DNA of 64,000 bases, from NCBI GenBank assembly GCA_965227145.1, contig OZ245730.1, positions 1,550,001 through 1,614,000 on the forward strand, in the 5' to 3' direction. Shown here piece by piece: positions 50,119 through 59,416 of the stretch. Within the stretch, counting starts at the first letter, position 1, and each line of letters starts with the position of its first letter. This DNA is from JACKAQ01 sp965227145. GTDB lineage: Bacteria > Calditrichota > Calditrichia > RBG-13-44-9 > J075. The notes beneath the pieces are model-generated. The model had not been told where the DNA came from. It made no database searches and saw only the letters and a list, made by a program, of their open reading frames with translations. The position numbers and the translations under genes were made by a program.

Positions 50119-50204
50119 GGGATAAAGGATAAATCAGGGGCGCGGCGTGACGCGCCCAAAACACGCGTTGCAAAAATGAAATCGGAATCTACCGGAAAAA
50201 AACA

Positions 50205-51434
50205 ATGTTGCTAAAACTCGCATGGCGAAACATTTGGCGAAACAGTCGCCGCTCGATGATTGTGTTGATTTCAATCATCGTCGGGATGATTTGCGTGATT
50301 TTATACGACGCGCTGTCTGTCGGGATGATTCACCAGATGCTCAACAATCAGGTGGGCGCGCATGTGTCGCACATCCAGATTCACAAAAACGGATTCAACG
50401 ATAACAAATTGCTCCAAAATTATTTGCCGGCGCCGGATTCCGTTACCGCGCTGCTGGCGCGACAGCCGCAGATTACCGCGTTTTCCCGCCGGGTGATCAC
50501 TTATGGCATCATCAGCAGCCCGACGAGTTCGTCCGGCATTTCGCTGATCGGCATCGAGCCGGAACAGGAATCGCGGGTTACCGACATCAAAAAAATGATG
50601 ATCGAAGGCAGCTATTTGGGTGATGGCAAACGCGATATCGTCGTTGGCAAAGCGCTGGCGGAAAAGCTGGATGTGGGCATCGGCGACAAAGTTGTGGCGA
50701 TGGCTTCGCGCATCGATGGCAGCATCGGTTCGGATGTGTTTCGCATTTCCGGACTGTTCGAAACGTTTAATTCCGAATTCGATAAAGTTAGTGTTTACAT
50801 CAGTTTAGCGAATGCCCAAAAAATGTTGGCGTTTGACAATCGCATCTCCGAAATCGCGATGGTGATTCACGAAATGGAGAGCGCCGCTTCGGTTAAAAAA
50901 GTGCTCGCCGGCGAATTGAATGATTCGGAAAATCCGCCGGAATACGAGGTGCTCACCTTCCGCGAATTGCTGCCGCTGATGGTGATGCAGGTGGATGTTT
51001 ATCGCGAATCGATCAGCGTGTTTTACGGCATCGTCGCGCTGGCGATGCTGTTCGGCATCGTCAACACCATGCTGATGTCCGTTTTGGAACGCACCCAGGA
51101 ATTTGGCGTGCTGATGGCAATGGGCATGAAAAATCGCCGCATTTTCACCATGGTTTTGCTCGAAGCCTTTCTGCTGAGCGTGTTGGGCACGTTGGTCGGG
51201 ATCGGGTTGAGTTACGTATTCTATCTGCCATTGGCGAATTCCGGCATCGATTTGAGCGCGTTTTCCGCCGGACTGGATTCGTTCGGCACCGGTAGCATCA
51301 TTTATCCGGTTTACACGCTGGAAGGGCTGCTCAACGGATTGCTGATTGTGCCCATCGCCGCGGTGATCGGCGCGGTGTATCCGGCGCGCAAAGCCATGAA
51401 ACTGGTGCCCATCGAAGCCATACGGAAAGTGTGA
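50205..51434 (+). CDS. ABC transporter permease, FtsX/LolC-E type (second subunit)
   Basis: 409 aa, paralogous to the previous gene: both start MLLKLAWRNxWRN(K/S)RRS and share GIVNTMLMSVLERTQEFGVLMAMGMKNRRIFTMVLLEA. Four membrane helices with a periplasmic MacB_PCD-like domain (about 45-265) in between. The two permeases probably form a heterodimer served by the ATPase encoded next. It is not fused to an ATPase, unlike MacB. Between it and the ATPase gene lies a 110-nt gap almost filled by a palindromic element. Confidence 0.92.
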   Translation: MLLKLAWRNIWRNSRRSMIVLISIIVGMICVILYDALSVGMIHQMLNNQVGAHVSHIQIHKNGFNDNKLLQNYLPAPDSVTALLARQPQITAFSRRVITYGIISSPTSSSGISLIGIEPEQESRVTDIKKMMIEGSYLGDGKRDIVVGKALAEKLDVGIGDKVVAMASRIDGSIGSDVFRISGLFETFNSEFDKVSVYISLANAQKMLAFDNRISEIAMVIHEMESAASVKKVLAGELNDSENPPEYEVLTFRELLPLMVMQVDVYRESISVFYGIVALAMLFGIVNTMLMSVLERTQEFGVLMAMGMKNRRIFTMVLLEAFLLSVLGTLVGIGLSYVFYLPLANSGIDLSAFSAGLDSFGTGSIIYPVYTLEGLLNGLLIVPIAAVIGAVYPARKAMKLVPIEAIRKV

Positions 51435-51440
51435 TTCAAC

Positions 51441-51517
51441 TTGTCATTCCCGCGATTTTTAAGCGGGAATCCAATTGAAAAATATTGATGCCCGATTACG
51501 ACATTCGGGCATGACCA
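51441..51517. repeat. Composite inverted-repeat element, TCATTCC-type
   Basis: ATTCCCGC...GCGGGAAT (51446-51470) and ATGCCCGA...TCGGGCAT (51488-51512). The ends TTGTCATTCCCG and CGGGCATGACCA are themselves inverted to each other, so the whole 77 bp looks like one small element with two internal hairpins. Lies between permease and ATPase genes. Confidence 0.75.
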
Positions 51518-51544
51518 GAAAAAAAACCTTAACCAAAGGTTAAC

Positions 51545-52231
51545 ATGTCCATCATTCGCACAGAAAATCTGGAAAAAACCTACGAAGACAACGGTGTTCC
51601 GGTAAAAGCCGTTCGCGGCGTTTCGATGACGATTGAGCCGGGCGAATTTACCGTGATTGCCGGTCCGTCCGGTTCCGGGAAAACGACGTTGCTCAACCTC
51701 ATCGGCGCGCTGGATGTGCCCACCGCAGGAACCGTGATGCTGGAAAATGCGGTTCTCGCCGAGCTTTCCCGCGATCAGCTCAGCGATTTGCGGTTGCGCA
51801 AAATTGGATTCGTATTTCAGGCATACAACCTTATTCCGGTGCTTAGCGCCATCGAAAATGTCGAATTTACGATGGTGCTCAGCGGTGTTTCCGAAAAAGA
51901 TCGCACCGATCGCGCGATGAAAGTGCTCAATGAATTGGGCATCGGCGAGCTGGCGAACAAACGTCCCAACGAAATGAGTGGCGGACAGCAGCAGCGGGTG
52001 GCGGTTGCCCGCGCGATCGTCAACGATCCGGCGCTGGTGCTCGCGGACGAACCGACTGCCAACCTCGATTCCAAAACCGGCGAAGAGCTGCTCGATTTGA
52101 TGGAAAACATGAATCGCGAAAAGCAGATCACATTTGTGTTTTCCTCGCACGATCCGCAGGTGATCGAACGCGCTCACCGGTTGATCACATTAAAAGATGG
52201 TCAAATTGTTGAAGATAAGAAGCAGAAATAG
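51545..52231 (+). CDS. ABC transporter ATP-binding protein, LolD/MacB type
   Basis: 228 aa. Walker A GPSGSGKTT (40-48), Q-loop FQAYNLIPVLSAIENVEF, signature MSGGQQQRVAVARA (144-157), Walker B LVLADEPTANLD (164-175) and H-loop SSHDPQVIERA. The YNLIPxLTAxENV form after the Q-loop is typical of LolD/MacB mechanotransmission ATPases. It drives the two FtsX-type permeases upstream, working without substrate transport through the membrane core but by pulling a lipid or protein from the inner membrane. Its 3' end overlaps the start of the beta-barrel gene by 35 nt. Confidence 0.95.
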   Translation: MSIIRTENLEKTYEDNGVPVKAVRGVSMTIEPGEFTVIAGPSGSGKTTLLNLIGALDVPTAGTVMLENAVLAELSRDQLSDLRLRKIGFVFQAYNLIPVLSAIENVEFTMVLSGVSEKDRTDRAMKVLNELGIGELANKRPNEMSGGQQQRVAVARAIVNDPALVLADEPTANLDSKTGEELLDLMENMNREKQITFVFSSHDPQVIERAHRLITLKDGQIVEDKKQK

Positions 52232-53363
52232 ATCAACTATCCTTTTCATTTTGCTGATACCGTTTTCCGTTGTATTTGCGCAGCCGGAATGGGAATTCAG
52301 CGGATACATCACCGATTTGCCGGTTTACAGTGACAACATCGAATTCGGTATTTTTCGGAGCGATGCCCAAATTGCCAATATTTCCCGGTTGCGGCTGCGC
52401 CCGACAGCCTATTTCGGGCAGAACGCCCGATTGGCGATGGAATACGAGATTTCCGGTTTGTATCATCAGCAAAATCAATTGTTTACGACATCCTCAGATA
52501 AAACCGCCCGACAGTTTTTTGACTGGCGCTGGCACCCGGTAAATGAAGAAAATGTTACCATTTCACATTTCATCGATCGGTTGTATTGGCGGCAGGAATT
52601 CGGATTCGGCAATCTCACTGTCGGTCGCCAACGGGTGGCGTGGGGGAGTGGTCGCATCTGGAATCCGACCGATTTATTCAACCCGATCAATCCCGCTGCG
52701 TTTGATAAAATCGAAAAAGACGGCGCGGATTTGCTCACCGCACAAATTTATCTGGGCAATTTCACAGATCTCACGGTGGTGCACAATCCCCATAAATCGC
52801 TGCGGAAAAACAACGCGGCTGCCAAATTTCGCACGAATTATCAAACATACGATATTTCAATTCTCGGCGGTTATTTTGATGAACGGATTATTTTTGGCGG
52901 CGATTTCGCCGGCAATTTATTGACCGCCGGACTGCGCGGTGAGTGGATTTTCTCCGCACAAAATGATGATTTTTCGAACCATTTTGTGAAATATATCGTG
53001 GGTATCGATTACCAGTTCTCCCGGCGAATATATTCGTTGCTCGAATATCAATTTAATGGTGAGGGCGCAACTTCGTTTACCGAATACGATTTTGCCGGAC
53101 TCGCCAACGGGCGATTGATCAACCTAAACCGCAATTACCTGTTTTCCCAAACGATGATCCAGTTGCACGATCTGGTCAGCAGCGGCATCGGCTGGAATGG
53201 CAATTTGAATGACGGCAGCGGATTTTTTGCGCTAACAGTCAGCTACAATTATCGCGCAAATCTGGATTTGCAATGTGGCGGACAATTGTATTACGGGCGA
53301 ACATTTAGTGAATATGGATTTTATCCAATCACGCTTTTCGGTCGCGTAAGTTGGTATTTTTGA
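52197..53363 (+). CDS. Outer-membrane beta-barrel protein of unknown family
   Basis: 388 aa. Signal peptide about 12-29 (STILFILLIPFSVVFAQ). The mature chain alternates polar and aromatic/hydrophobic residues and ends LFGRVSWYF with a terminal Phe, a beta-barrel C-terminal signature. Segments such as WRQEFGFGNLTVGRQRVAWGSGRIWNPTDLFNP resemble DUF1302-like/alginate-export-like barrels. I cannot assign a named family. It overlaps the ATPase gene, so a shared role is likely: a possible outer-membrane exit for what the LolA-like protein carries. No strong ribosome site is visible at ATG 52197. Confidence 0.82.
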   Translation: MVKLLKIRSRNRSTILFILLIPFSVVFAQPEWEFSGYITDLPVYSDNIEFGIFRSDAQIANISRLRLRPTAYFGQNARLAMEYEISGLYHQQNQLFTTSSDKTARQFFDWRWHPVNEENVTISHFIDRLYWRQEFGFGNLTVGRQRVAWGSGRIWNPTDLFNPINPAAFDKIEKDGADLLTAQIYLGNFTDLTVVHNPHKSLRKNNAAAKFRTNYQTYDISILGGYFDERIIFGGDFAGNLLTAGLRGEWIFSAQNDDFSNHFVKYIVGIDYQFSRRIYSLLEYQFNGEGATSFTEYDFAGLANGRLINLNRNYLFSQTMIQLHDLVSSGIGWNGNLNDGSGFFALTVSYNYRANLDLQCGGQLYYGRTFSEYGFYPITLFGRVSWYF

Positions 53364-53403
53364 GGCTGCAATAAACCGTTTCACAGAAAATCGCAATTAA
53401 TAC

Positions 53404-53432
53404 TTGATTCCGCTATCCAAAAGGGTTATTTT
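53404..53432 (+). promoter_or_regulatory. Promoter upstream of tRNA-Ser(GCT)
   Basis: TTGATT, 17-nt spacer, TATTTT, ending 22 nt before the mature tRNA 5' end. Confidence 0.4.
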
Positions 53433-53454
53433 TGCCGTGCAATTTTTGATCATT

Positions 53455-53544
53455 GGAGAGGTGGCCGAGTGGCTGAAGGCGCCCGCCTGCTAAGCGGGTA
53501 TAGGGGTATTCCCCCTATCGAGGGTTCGAATCCCTCCCTCTCCG
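53455..53544 (+). tRNA. tRNA-Ser, anticodon GCT
   Basis: 90 nt. Acceptor stem GGAGAGG / CCTCTCC, discriminator G, D-arm GGCCGAGTGGCTGAAGGC, anticodon arm CCCGC-CTGCTAA-GCGGG, long class II variable arm (TAGGGG...CCCCTA) and T-arm GAGGG-TTCGAAT-CCCTC. The next bases are CCA (53545-53547), so the 3' end is encoded. Reads AGC/AGT codons. Confidence 0.97.
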
Positions 53545-53551
53545 CCAAAAG

Positions 53552-53573
53552 ACACCCGAAAGGGTGTTTTTTT
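53552..53573 (+). terminator. Rho-independent terminator after tRNA-Ser(GCT)
   Basis: ACACCC-GAAA-GGGTGT with a run of seven T. It separates the two tRNA genes, so each should have its own promoter, or the terminator is leaky. Confidence 0.85.
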
Positions 53574-53601
53574 GTGACATAACATTTATATAAGCGCCTT
53601 T

Positions 53602-53688
<87 letters not shown>

Positions 53689-53861
53689 TGGAAATAATGA
53701 AAAAGGGTTAAGGTTAACGGATAAAAATATCCTGCTTTAATCCTTTTTCATTATCAGGATCTCACCGAAACACATTCCTTTATTATTCTTGAATCACTCC
53801 CCAAAATTGTTTAATCTTTAGCCACAGCTAATTCAAATCGCAACTGTTATGTGGAGCACGT

Positions 53862-55430
53862 GTGAAAAACGCAGATCGCCAAACCGCAGAAGGCATTTTG
53901 TTTACCGACCAATATCAATTGACGATGGCGCAGGTGTATTTCCGGATGGGATTGCACGAAAAAGAGGCGCAATTTGACCATTTTTTCCGGAAATATCCCA
54001 ATTATGGGAGTCACCAGGCGGGATATTGCATCAATGCCGGATTGGAATGGCTGTTGGACTGGATTGACGAATCGCATTTCCGTGACATCGATATCGAATA
54101 TTTGCGCGGGCAAAAAAATCGCACCGGAAAACGTGTTTTCGAAGATGATTTTCTCAACTGGCTGCGAACGGATTTCACATTTCAGCGATTGCATATTCGC
54201 GCGATTCCGGAAGGGCGGGTGGTGCATCCGCATGTGCCGCTGACGGTGGTTCGCGGCCCGCTGGCGATCGCCCAGATTTTAGAAACAGCATTGCTTAACC
54301 AGTTGAATTTTCAAACGCTTATCGCCACAAAAGCTGCACGTATCCGCGAAATTGGTCACGGGCAATTGATGATGGAATTCGGGTTGCGGCGTGCCCACGA
54401 ACGCGGTGCCAACGCCGGCGCACGGGCGGCGCTCATCGGCGGTGCGGATTATACCTCAAATGTCGGTATTTCGCACGTGCTCGGATTGCAACCGAAAGGC
54501 ACCCACGCCCACAGCATGATTCAGGCGTTCATCGCACTCGGGCAAACCGAGCTGGACGCATTTCGGGCGTATGCGGAAATTTATCCCGATGACTGTTTGC
54601 TGCTGGTCGATACGATCAACACACTGGAAAGCGGGATTCCCAATGCTATCAGAGTGTTCGAAGATTTGCGAAAAAACGGGCACCAGCCGGTTGGCGTGCG
54701 GCTGGATTCCGGCGACCTTGCCTATCTGGCGATTCAGGTTGCCAAAATGCTCAACGATGCCAATTTCCCCGACGTTGCCATTGTTTTGTCCAACAATTTG
54801 GATGAACTGGTGATTTGGCAGATTGTCACCCAAATTAAAGAAGAAGCCCCGCGATACGGCGTCGATGCCCGGAATCTGCTAAAGCGACTGGTTTATGGCG
54901 TTGGCACACGATTGATTACTTCCGAAGGATCGCCCAGTTTGGGCGGTGTTTACAAATTGGTAGCCCTGAAAAACGGCGGCGGTTGGCAACCGGCGATCAA
55001 AATTTCCGAAACGCCTGATAAAACGCCAAATCCCGGAAACAAATTGGTGTGGCGCGTTTATGATTCGCGTGGCAAAGCCACCGCAGATTTGCTGGCGCTG
55101 GCGGATGAAACCCCGGCAGACAGCAAAAAACTGGTGCTCCGCAGCCCGCTCGACCACACCAAAAAGCGAACGCTGCAAAAAGAGGATATCTCTGTCGTTG
55201 AGCCGTTGTTGGTTGATGTTTTGAAGGATGGACAGCAAACTTACGAATGTCCGCCGCTCGATAAACTTCGCGAACAGCGTGTTCGTGACGTCGAACGGTT
55301 GGACCCCGGTATTCGCCGGTTGATCAGCCCGCACATTTACCACGTTTCCATCAGCCAAAAACTATGGCGAACCAAAGAAAGCCTCATCCAGAAAATCTCT
55401 GAAATGCCGGATGAACAAAATGGGGAGTGA
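53862..55430 (+). CDS. pncB: Nicotinate phosphoribosyltransferase
   Basis: 522 aa, GTG start with GGAG 5 nt upstream. Motifs: LFTDQYQLTMAQVYF, FRKYPNYGSHQAGYCINAGLEWLLDWI, ETALLNQLNFQTLIATKAARI, the phospho-acceptor region QPKGTHAHSMIQAF, GVRLDSGDLAYLAIQVAKML and the glycine-rich KRLVYGVGTRLITSEGSPSLGGVYKL. It makes nicotinate mononucleotide from nicotinate and PRPP with ATP, for NAD salvage. The genome region also holds ACMSD, which drains the de novo route, so salvage may be the main NAD source; that link is inferred. First gene of a loose plus-strand run. Confidence 0.95.
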   Translation: MKNADRQTAEGILFTDQYQLTMAQVYFRMGLHEKEAQFDHFFRKYPNYGSHQAGYCINAGLEWLLDWIDESHFRDIDIEYLRGQKNRTGKRVFEDDFLNWLRTDFTFQRLHIRAIPEGRVVHPHVPLTVVRGPLAIAQILETALLNQLNFQTLIATKAARIREIGHGQLMMEFGLRRAHERGANAGARAALIGGADYTSNVGISHVLGLQPKGTHAHSMIQAFIALGQTELDAFRAYAEIYPDDCLLLVDTINTLESGIPNAIRVFEDLRKNGHQPVGVRLDSGDLAYLAIQVAKMLNDANFPDVAIVLSNNLDELVIWQIVTQIKEEAPRYGVDARNLLKRLVYGVGTRLITSEGSPSLGGVYKLVALKNGGGWQPAIKISETPDKTPNPGNKLVWRVYDSRGKATADLLALADETPADSKKLVLRSPLDHTKKRTLQKEDISVVEPLLVDVLKDGQQTYECPPLDKLREQRVRDVERLDPGIRRLISPHIYHVSISQKLWRTKESLIQKISEMPDEQNGE

Positions 55431-55519
55431 GAGAGGTTAAAAGTTAAAAGTAAGAAGTAAAAAAGTTTAGCTGTCTGATTTATCCATTATCCTTTAAAAC
55501 TAATCTTTCAGATGGAAAT

Positions 55520-56575
55520 ATGATTCGAAAAATTACGCTGTTTAACTTATTGATTTTGCTGTTGTTGGCGCAATCCTGCTCAACCCGGCAAAACTGGTAT
55601 CGCGGGAACACCCACGCGCACACGGTGCTGTGCGGTCATGCTGATTCCGCACCGGAAGCGGTCGCAAAATGGTATCTCGATTACGGTTACAATTTTGTGA
55701 TTCTGAGCGAACACAACCGGTTTATTAACCCGGATTCGGTGACGCTGCCGGAACATCGCCGGTCGGATTTTATCCTCATTCCCGGTGAGGAAATTTCCGG
55801 AAAAAAAATAATCCACACCACCGCAATGAATATTCGCGAATTGGCGGATTGGCAATTCGACAGCGAGCAAAGATCGCAAATCATCCAATCGCATGTGGAT
55901 AACGCGATGGCCGCCGGCGGGCAGGCAATACTCAATCACCCGAATTATTATTACGCTGCGAGCGCAGCGGACGTGCTGCAGGTTCAGCGATTGATCATGT
56001 TCGAGCTGTTCAACGGGCATCCGCAGGTGAATGTCTGGGGTGACGAAACCCATCCCTCCACCGAAGAAATGTGGGATTTTTGGCTCAGTAAAGGGATGAA
56101 AATTTTTGCGGTTTCATCGGACGATGCGCATCATTTTCAAACGTGGGGAGCAGATCAATCCAATCCCGGACGCGGTTGGGTGATGGTAAATTCCCCAAAA
56201 CTTTCGCCGGATGCGATTACCGATGCGATGGTTCGCGGCGAATTTTACGCCAGCAACGGCGTGTTTTTGAAACGCGTTCAAGTTACAGATAAACAATATC
56301 TTATCGAAGTCGATGAATCGCGTACGGCTGCCGAATTAGCGACCGGATTGGTGGTTGGCAAATCATCACCGGAAGGCACGTCCGGTTGGAAAATTGAATT
56401 TATCGGGCAAAATGGGGAAGTGCTCACACAAATAACAGATGCCAAAGCCGTTTATCTTTTCGATACAACTGAGCCATATGTCCGTGCAAAAATTACCTAT
56501 ACCTATCAAACGGATAACGGATTTGAATCAATTTTCGCCTGGACACAGCCGGAATTTAATGACGGTCGCCGATGA
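55520..56575 (+). CDS. PHP-domain (CehA/McbA-type) metal-dependent hydrolase lipoprotein
   Basis: 351 aa. Lipobox LAQSC with Cys20. The PHP metal motifs are NTHAHT (His32, His34), LSEHN (His65), a Glu in GEEISGKK, NHPNYY and the final FAVSSDDAHHFQ. The family cleaves phosphoesters or other bonds with two or three metal ions. CehA/McbA members were first known from carbamate pesticide hydrolysis, but most are uncharacterised. As a lipoprotein it sits in the periplasm or on a membrane. The C-terminal 80 residues form a beta domain. It overlaps the next gene by 4 nt (ATGA). Confidence 0.88.
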   Translation: MIRKITLFNLLILLLLAQSCSTRQNWYRGNTHAHTVLCGHADSAPEAVAKWYLDYGYNFVILSEHNRFINPDSVTLPEHRRSDFILIPGEEISGKKIIHTTAMNIRELADWQFDSEQRSQIIQSHVDNAMAAGGQAILNHPNYYYAASAADVLQVQRLIMFELFNGHPQVNVWGDETHPSTEEMWDFWLSKGMKIFAVSSDDAHHFQTWGADQSNPGRGWVMVNSPKLSPDAITDAMVRGEFYASNGVFLKRVQVTDKQYLIEVDESRTAAELATGLVVGKSSPEGTSGWKIEFIGQNGEVLTQITDAKAVYLFDTTEPYVRAKITYTYQTDNGFESIFAWTQPEFNDGRR

Positions 56576-58011
56576 AAATTTTACTCACCGGCGCCAACGG
56601 ATACATTGGAAAACGGCTGTTGTCGATGTTGGTCAGCAACGGTCATGATGTCTGTTGTGTTGTTCGCGATGCTGCCAGATTAAATCTGGAAACTGATGTT
56701 TCTAATAAAGTTAGCATCGCCGTTGGCGATTTGGCAGATCCTCACAGCTTTGATAATTTCCCCACAGATTTCGATGCCGCATATTATCTTGTCCACTCGA
56801 TGACCCAATCAGTGGAAGAATTTCATCAACTAGAATTACAGATCGCCAAAAATTTTGCGGATTGGGTAAAGACAACATCTGCAAAGCAAGTCATTTATCT
56901 CGGCGGAATTGTCAACGATGAAAATTTGTCCAAACACCTCAGCTCGCGCATGGCGGTGGAGGACGTGCTGAAAACATCCGGTGTTCCGGTAACCGTGCTG
57001 CGTGCGGCAATTATCATCGGTTCCGGCAGCGCGTCATTCGAAATTATTCGCGATTTGGTGGAAAAATTGCCGGTGATGATCGCGCCAAAATGGGTGAACA
57101 CGTGCTGCCAGCCTATCGCTATTCGCGATGTGCTTCGATTGTTGCAAAAAGTATTGCTTCATCCCAAAGCGCTCAACCGCACCTTCGATATCGGCGGTCC
57201 GGACGTGCTCACCTATAAACAAATGATGCTCATTTTCGCCAATGTTCGCGGTTATCGCCGGTTTATCCAAACCGTGCCGGTGCTGAGTCCGCGTTTATCC
57301 TCATATTGGTTGTATTTTGTTACGTCCACATCGTATAAATTGGCACGATCGTTGGTGGACAGCATGAAAAATGAAGTCATTTGCCGCGATGATTCCATTC
57401 GGGAAATTGACGATCAGCCGGCAATTCCGTATGCCAAAGCCATTGAACTGGCATTCAGTAAAATTGAGCAAAATGCGATTGTATCAAGCTGGATCGATGC
57501 GCTGCACAACACATCGCTCACGGCGTCGATCAGCGAATATATTCAGGTGCCGCAATACGGTTGTTTGACTGATTCGCGAACGATTGAAATTCGCCAAAAC
57601 GAAAATCAGGTATTGGAAAATGTATGGCGAATTGGCGGCGATCGTGGTTGGTATTTTGCCAACTGGCTTTGGGAAATTCGCGGATTTCTGGACAAATTGG
57701 TTGGCGGTGTCGGTTTACGGCGCGGCAGACGCGATCCGGTCAAATTACAATCCGGCGATGCGCTGGATTATTGGCGGGTGATTTTGGCAGATCGCGACAC
57801 AAAACGATTGCTGTTGTATGCAGAAATGAAATTGCCCGGTGAAGCGTGGCTGGAATTCAAAATTATCAACGAAAACAACAAAGCGTTTTTGATCCAAAAA
57901 GCTACATTTCGTCCACGCGGTATTTTGGGGCGATTGTACTGGTACGGCATTTATCCCGTGCATGTGATGGTATTTCAGGGAATGGCGGAATCGATTGCTG
58001 AGTTCCGGTGA
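56572..58011 (+). CDS. NAD(P)-binding SDR-like protein with DUF2867 domain
   Basis: 479 aa. The N-terminal atypical SDR Rossmann fold has TGANGYIGKRLL (6-17) and YYLVHSMTQSVEEFHQLE, plus a YLGGIVNDENLSKHLSSR-type segment that stands in for the usual YxxxK region. VTVLRAAIIIGSGSASFEIIRDL and PQPIAIRDV-like elements follow. The C-terminal 150 residues (WRIGGDRGWYFANWLWEIRGFLDKLVGGVGLRRGRRDP to the end) are the DUF2867 domain. Proteins with this fusion (YesF/Ycf39-like, DUF2867) are common, with no proven reaction. Translationally coupled to the PHP lipoprotein gene. Confidence 0.92.
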   Translation: MKILLTGANGYIGKRLLSMLVSNGHDVCCVVRDAARLNLETDVSNKVSIAVGDLADPHSFDNFPTDFDAAYYLVHSMTQSVEEFHQLELQIAKNFADWVKTTSAKQVIYLGGIVNDENLSKHLSSRMAVEDVLKTSGVPVTVLRAAIIIGSGSASFEIIRDLVEKLPVMIAPKWVNTCCQPIAIRDVLRLLQKVLLHPKALNRTFDIGGPDVLTYKQMMLIFANVRGYRRFIQTVPVLSPRLSSYWLYFVTSTSYKLARSLVDSMKNEVICRDDSIREIDDQPAIPYAKAIELAFSKIEQNAIVSSWIDALHNTSLTASISEYIQVPQYGCLTDSRTIEIRQNENQVLENVWRIGGDRGWYFANWLWEIRGFLDKLVGGVGLRRGRRDPVKLQSGDALDYWRVILADRDTKRLLLYAEMKLPGEAWLEFKIINENNKAFLIQKATFRPRGILGRLYWYGIYPVHVMVFQGMAESIAEFR

Positions 58012-58095
58012 GCGTTGTTAATCCGAAATTGAATTTGATTATCAAAATCAAATCGGCTAATTTGAAAAAACAAATATCTAAAATCAGGTAGAACT

Positions 58096-59361
58096 ATGTA
58101 TTTTAATGTGCATGAAATCCGGGCAAAATTTCCCGCGCTTTCCATCGAAGATGGTGAAAAACCGCGTGTTTATCTCGATAATCCGGCCGGAACGCAGGTG
58201 CCGCACCGCGTTTTGGAGCGAATGGAGCGGTATCTGGTTCGCTGCAACGCCAACAGCGGCGGCTATTTTGTGACCGCGCGGGAATCCGATGTGCTGAAAA
58301 CGCAGACACGGCAGGCGATGGCGGATTTGCTGAACGCTCCCGATCTGTCGGAAATCGTGTTCGGCCCGAACATGACCACGCTGACATATTCGATTTCGCG
58401 ATCTATCGGGCGGCTGCTCAAATCCGGTGACAGCATTATCGTTACCCGGATGGATCACGATGCCAACGTGTATCCGTGGCTGCAACTTGCCGAAGATCTT
58501 GGCTTGACCGTAAAATTTCTGCCGTTCAACCGGGAAACCTATCAATTTGATTTGCAAAATTTTGCGGATTTACTCGACGAAACCGTGAAAATTGTGGCCA
58601 TCGGTCACGCCAGCAACGCGCTTGGGACGATCAACAATATTTCGGAAATGTGCAAAATGGCCCACGAATACGGCGCATGGGTGTATGTGGATGCCGTTCA
58701 ATCGGCGCCGCATATTCCGGTAGATGTGCAATCGCTCGGCTGCGATTTTCTGGTCTGCTCGTCATACAAATTTTTCGGTCCGCACCAGGGCATTTTGTGG
58801 GGGCGAAAATCGATTCTCGATCATTTGAAAAGCTATCAGGTGCGTCCGGCGAAAGACAAATTGCCCGGTAAATTCGAAAACGGCACGCAGTCGCACGAAG
58901 GCATGGCCGGCGTGCTCGGCGCACTGGAATATCTGGCTGAAGTAGGCGAGATGTTTGGCGATCCGTTTTCCGCTAATTTCCCAAATTTTAGCGGACAACA
59001 GCTCGGTTTGCACACGGCAATGGCAGCGATCCAGTCGTACGAGCAGACGCTCAGCAACTATTTGATTCGCGGCTTGCAGCAAATTTCCGGTGTGAAAGTG
59101 CACGGTGTTACCGACAGAAACGAGCTGCAGCATCGTGTGCCGACGGTTTCATTCACCAAAGAAAATGTGCAGCCAAACGACATCGCCAAAAAACTTGCTG
59201 CGGAAAATATTTTTGTGTGGAGCGGTCATTTTTACGCGGTGGAAGTGGTTGATTTTCTTGAGCTTGCGGAATCCGGTGGTTTGCTCCGCGTCGGCGCGGC
59301 ACATTACAACACCGCCGATGAAATCGACAAACTGCTCAATGTTGTTGATTCAATTAGATAA
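58096..59361 (+). CDS. Class V aminotransferase, cysteine-desulfurase-like (VC1184 type)
   Basis: 421 aa. PLP-enzyme motifs: YLDNPAGTQVPHRVLERM, NANSGGYFVTARESD, IVFGPNMTTLTYSISRSIGRLL, VTRMDHDANVYPWLQLAEDLG, VYVDAVQSAPHIPVDVQSLGCDFLVCSSYKFFGPHQGILWGRK, with the PLP lysine in SSYKFFGPH. The start LDNPAGTQVP and the GTQSHEGMAGVLGALEYLAEVG segment match the cysteine-desulfurase-like VC1184 subfamily rather than IscS or SufS. I see no active-site Cys in the usual C-terminal loop, so desulfurase activity is uncertain. 55 nt before the class II aldolase gene. Confidence 0.9.
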   Translation: MYFNVHEIRAKFPALSIEDGEKPRVYLDNPAGTQVPHRVLERMERYLVRCNANSGGYFVTARESDVLKTQTRQAMADLLNAPDLSEIVFGPNMTTLTYSISRSIGRLLKSGDSIIVTRMDHDANVYPWLQLAEDLGLTVKFLPFNRETYQFDLQNFADLLDETVKIVAIGHASNALGTINNISEMCKMAHEYGAWVYVDAVQSAPHIPVDVQSLGCDFLVCSSYKFFGPHQGILWGRKSILDHLKSYQVRPAKDKLPGKFENGTQSHEGMAGVLGALEYLAEVGEMFGDPFSANFPNFSGQQLGLHTAMAAIQSYEQTLSNYLIRGLQQISGVKVHGVTDRNELQHRVPTVSFTKENVQPNDIAKKLAAENIFVWSGHFYAVEVVDFLELAESGGLLRVGAAHYNTADEIDKLLNVVDSIR

Positions 59362-59416
59362 TAAATATTGTCTTTGTGACAAAAGAAAGATTTGCGGCAA
59401 AAAAAGAAATATCGAA

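Noticed and set aside
51311..52177. 288-codon minus-strand frame across permease 2 and the ABC ATPase
   Set aside because: It spans two genes and an intergenic hairpin on the opposite strand and has no domain I recognise.
59105..59416. N-terminal extension of the class II aldolase
   Set aside because: The extension lies inside the aminotransferase gene in another frame; the family starts at the ATG at 59417.
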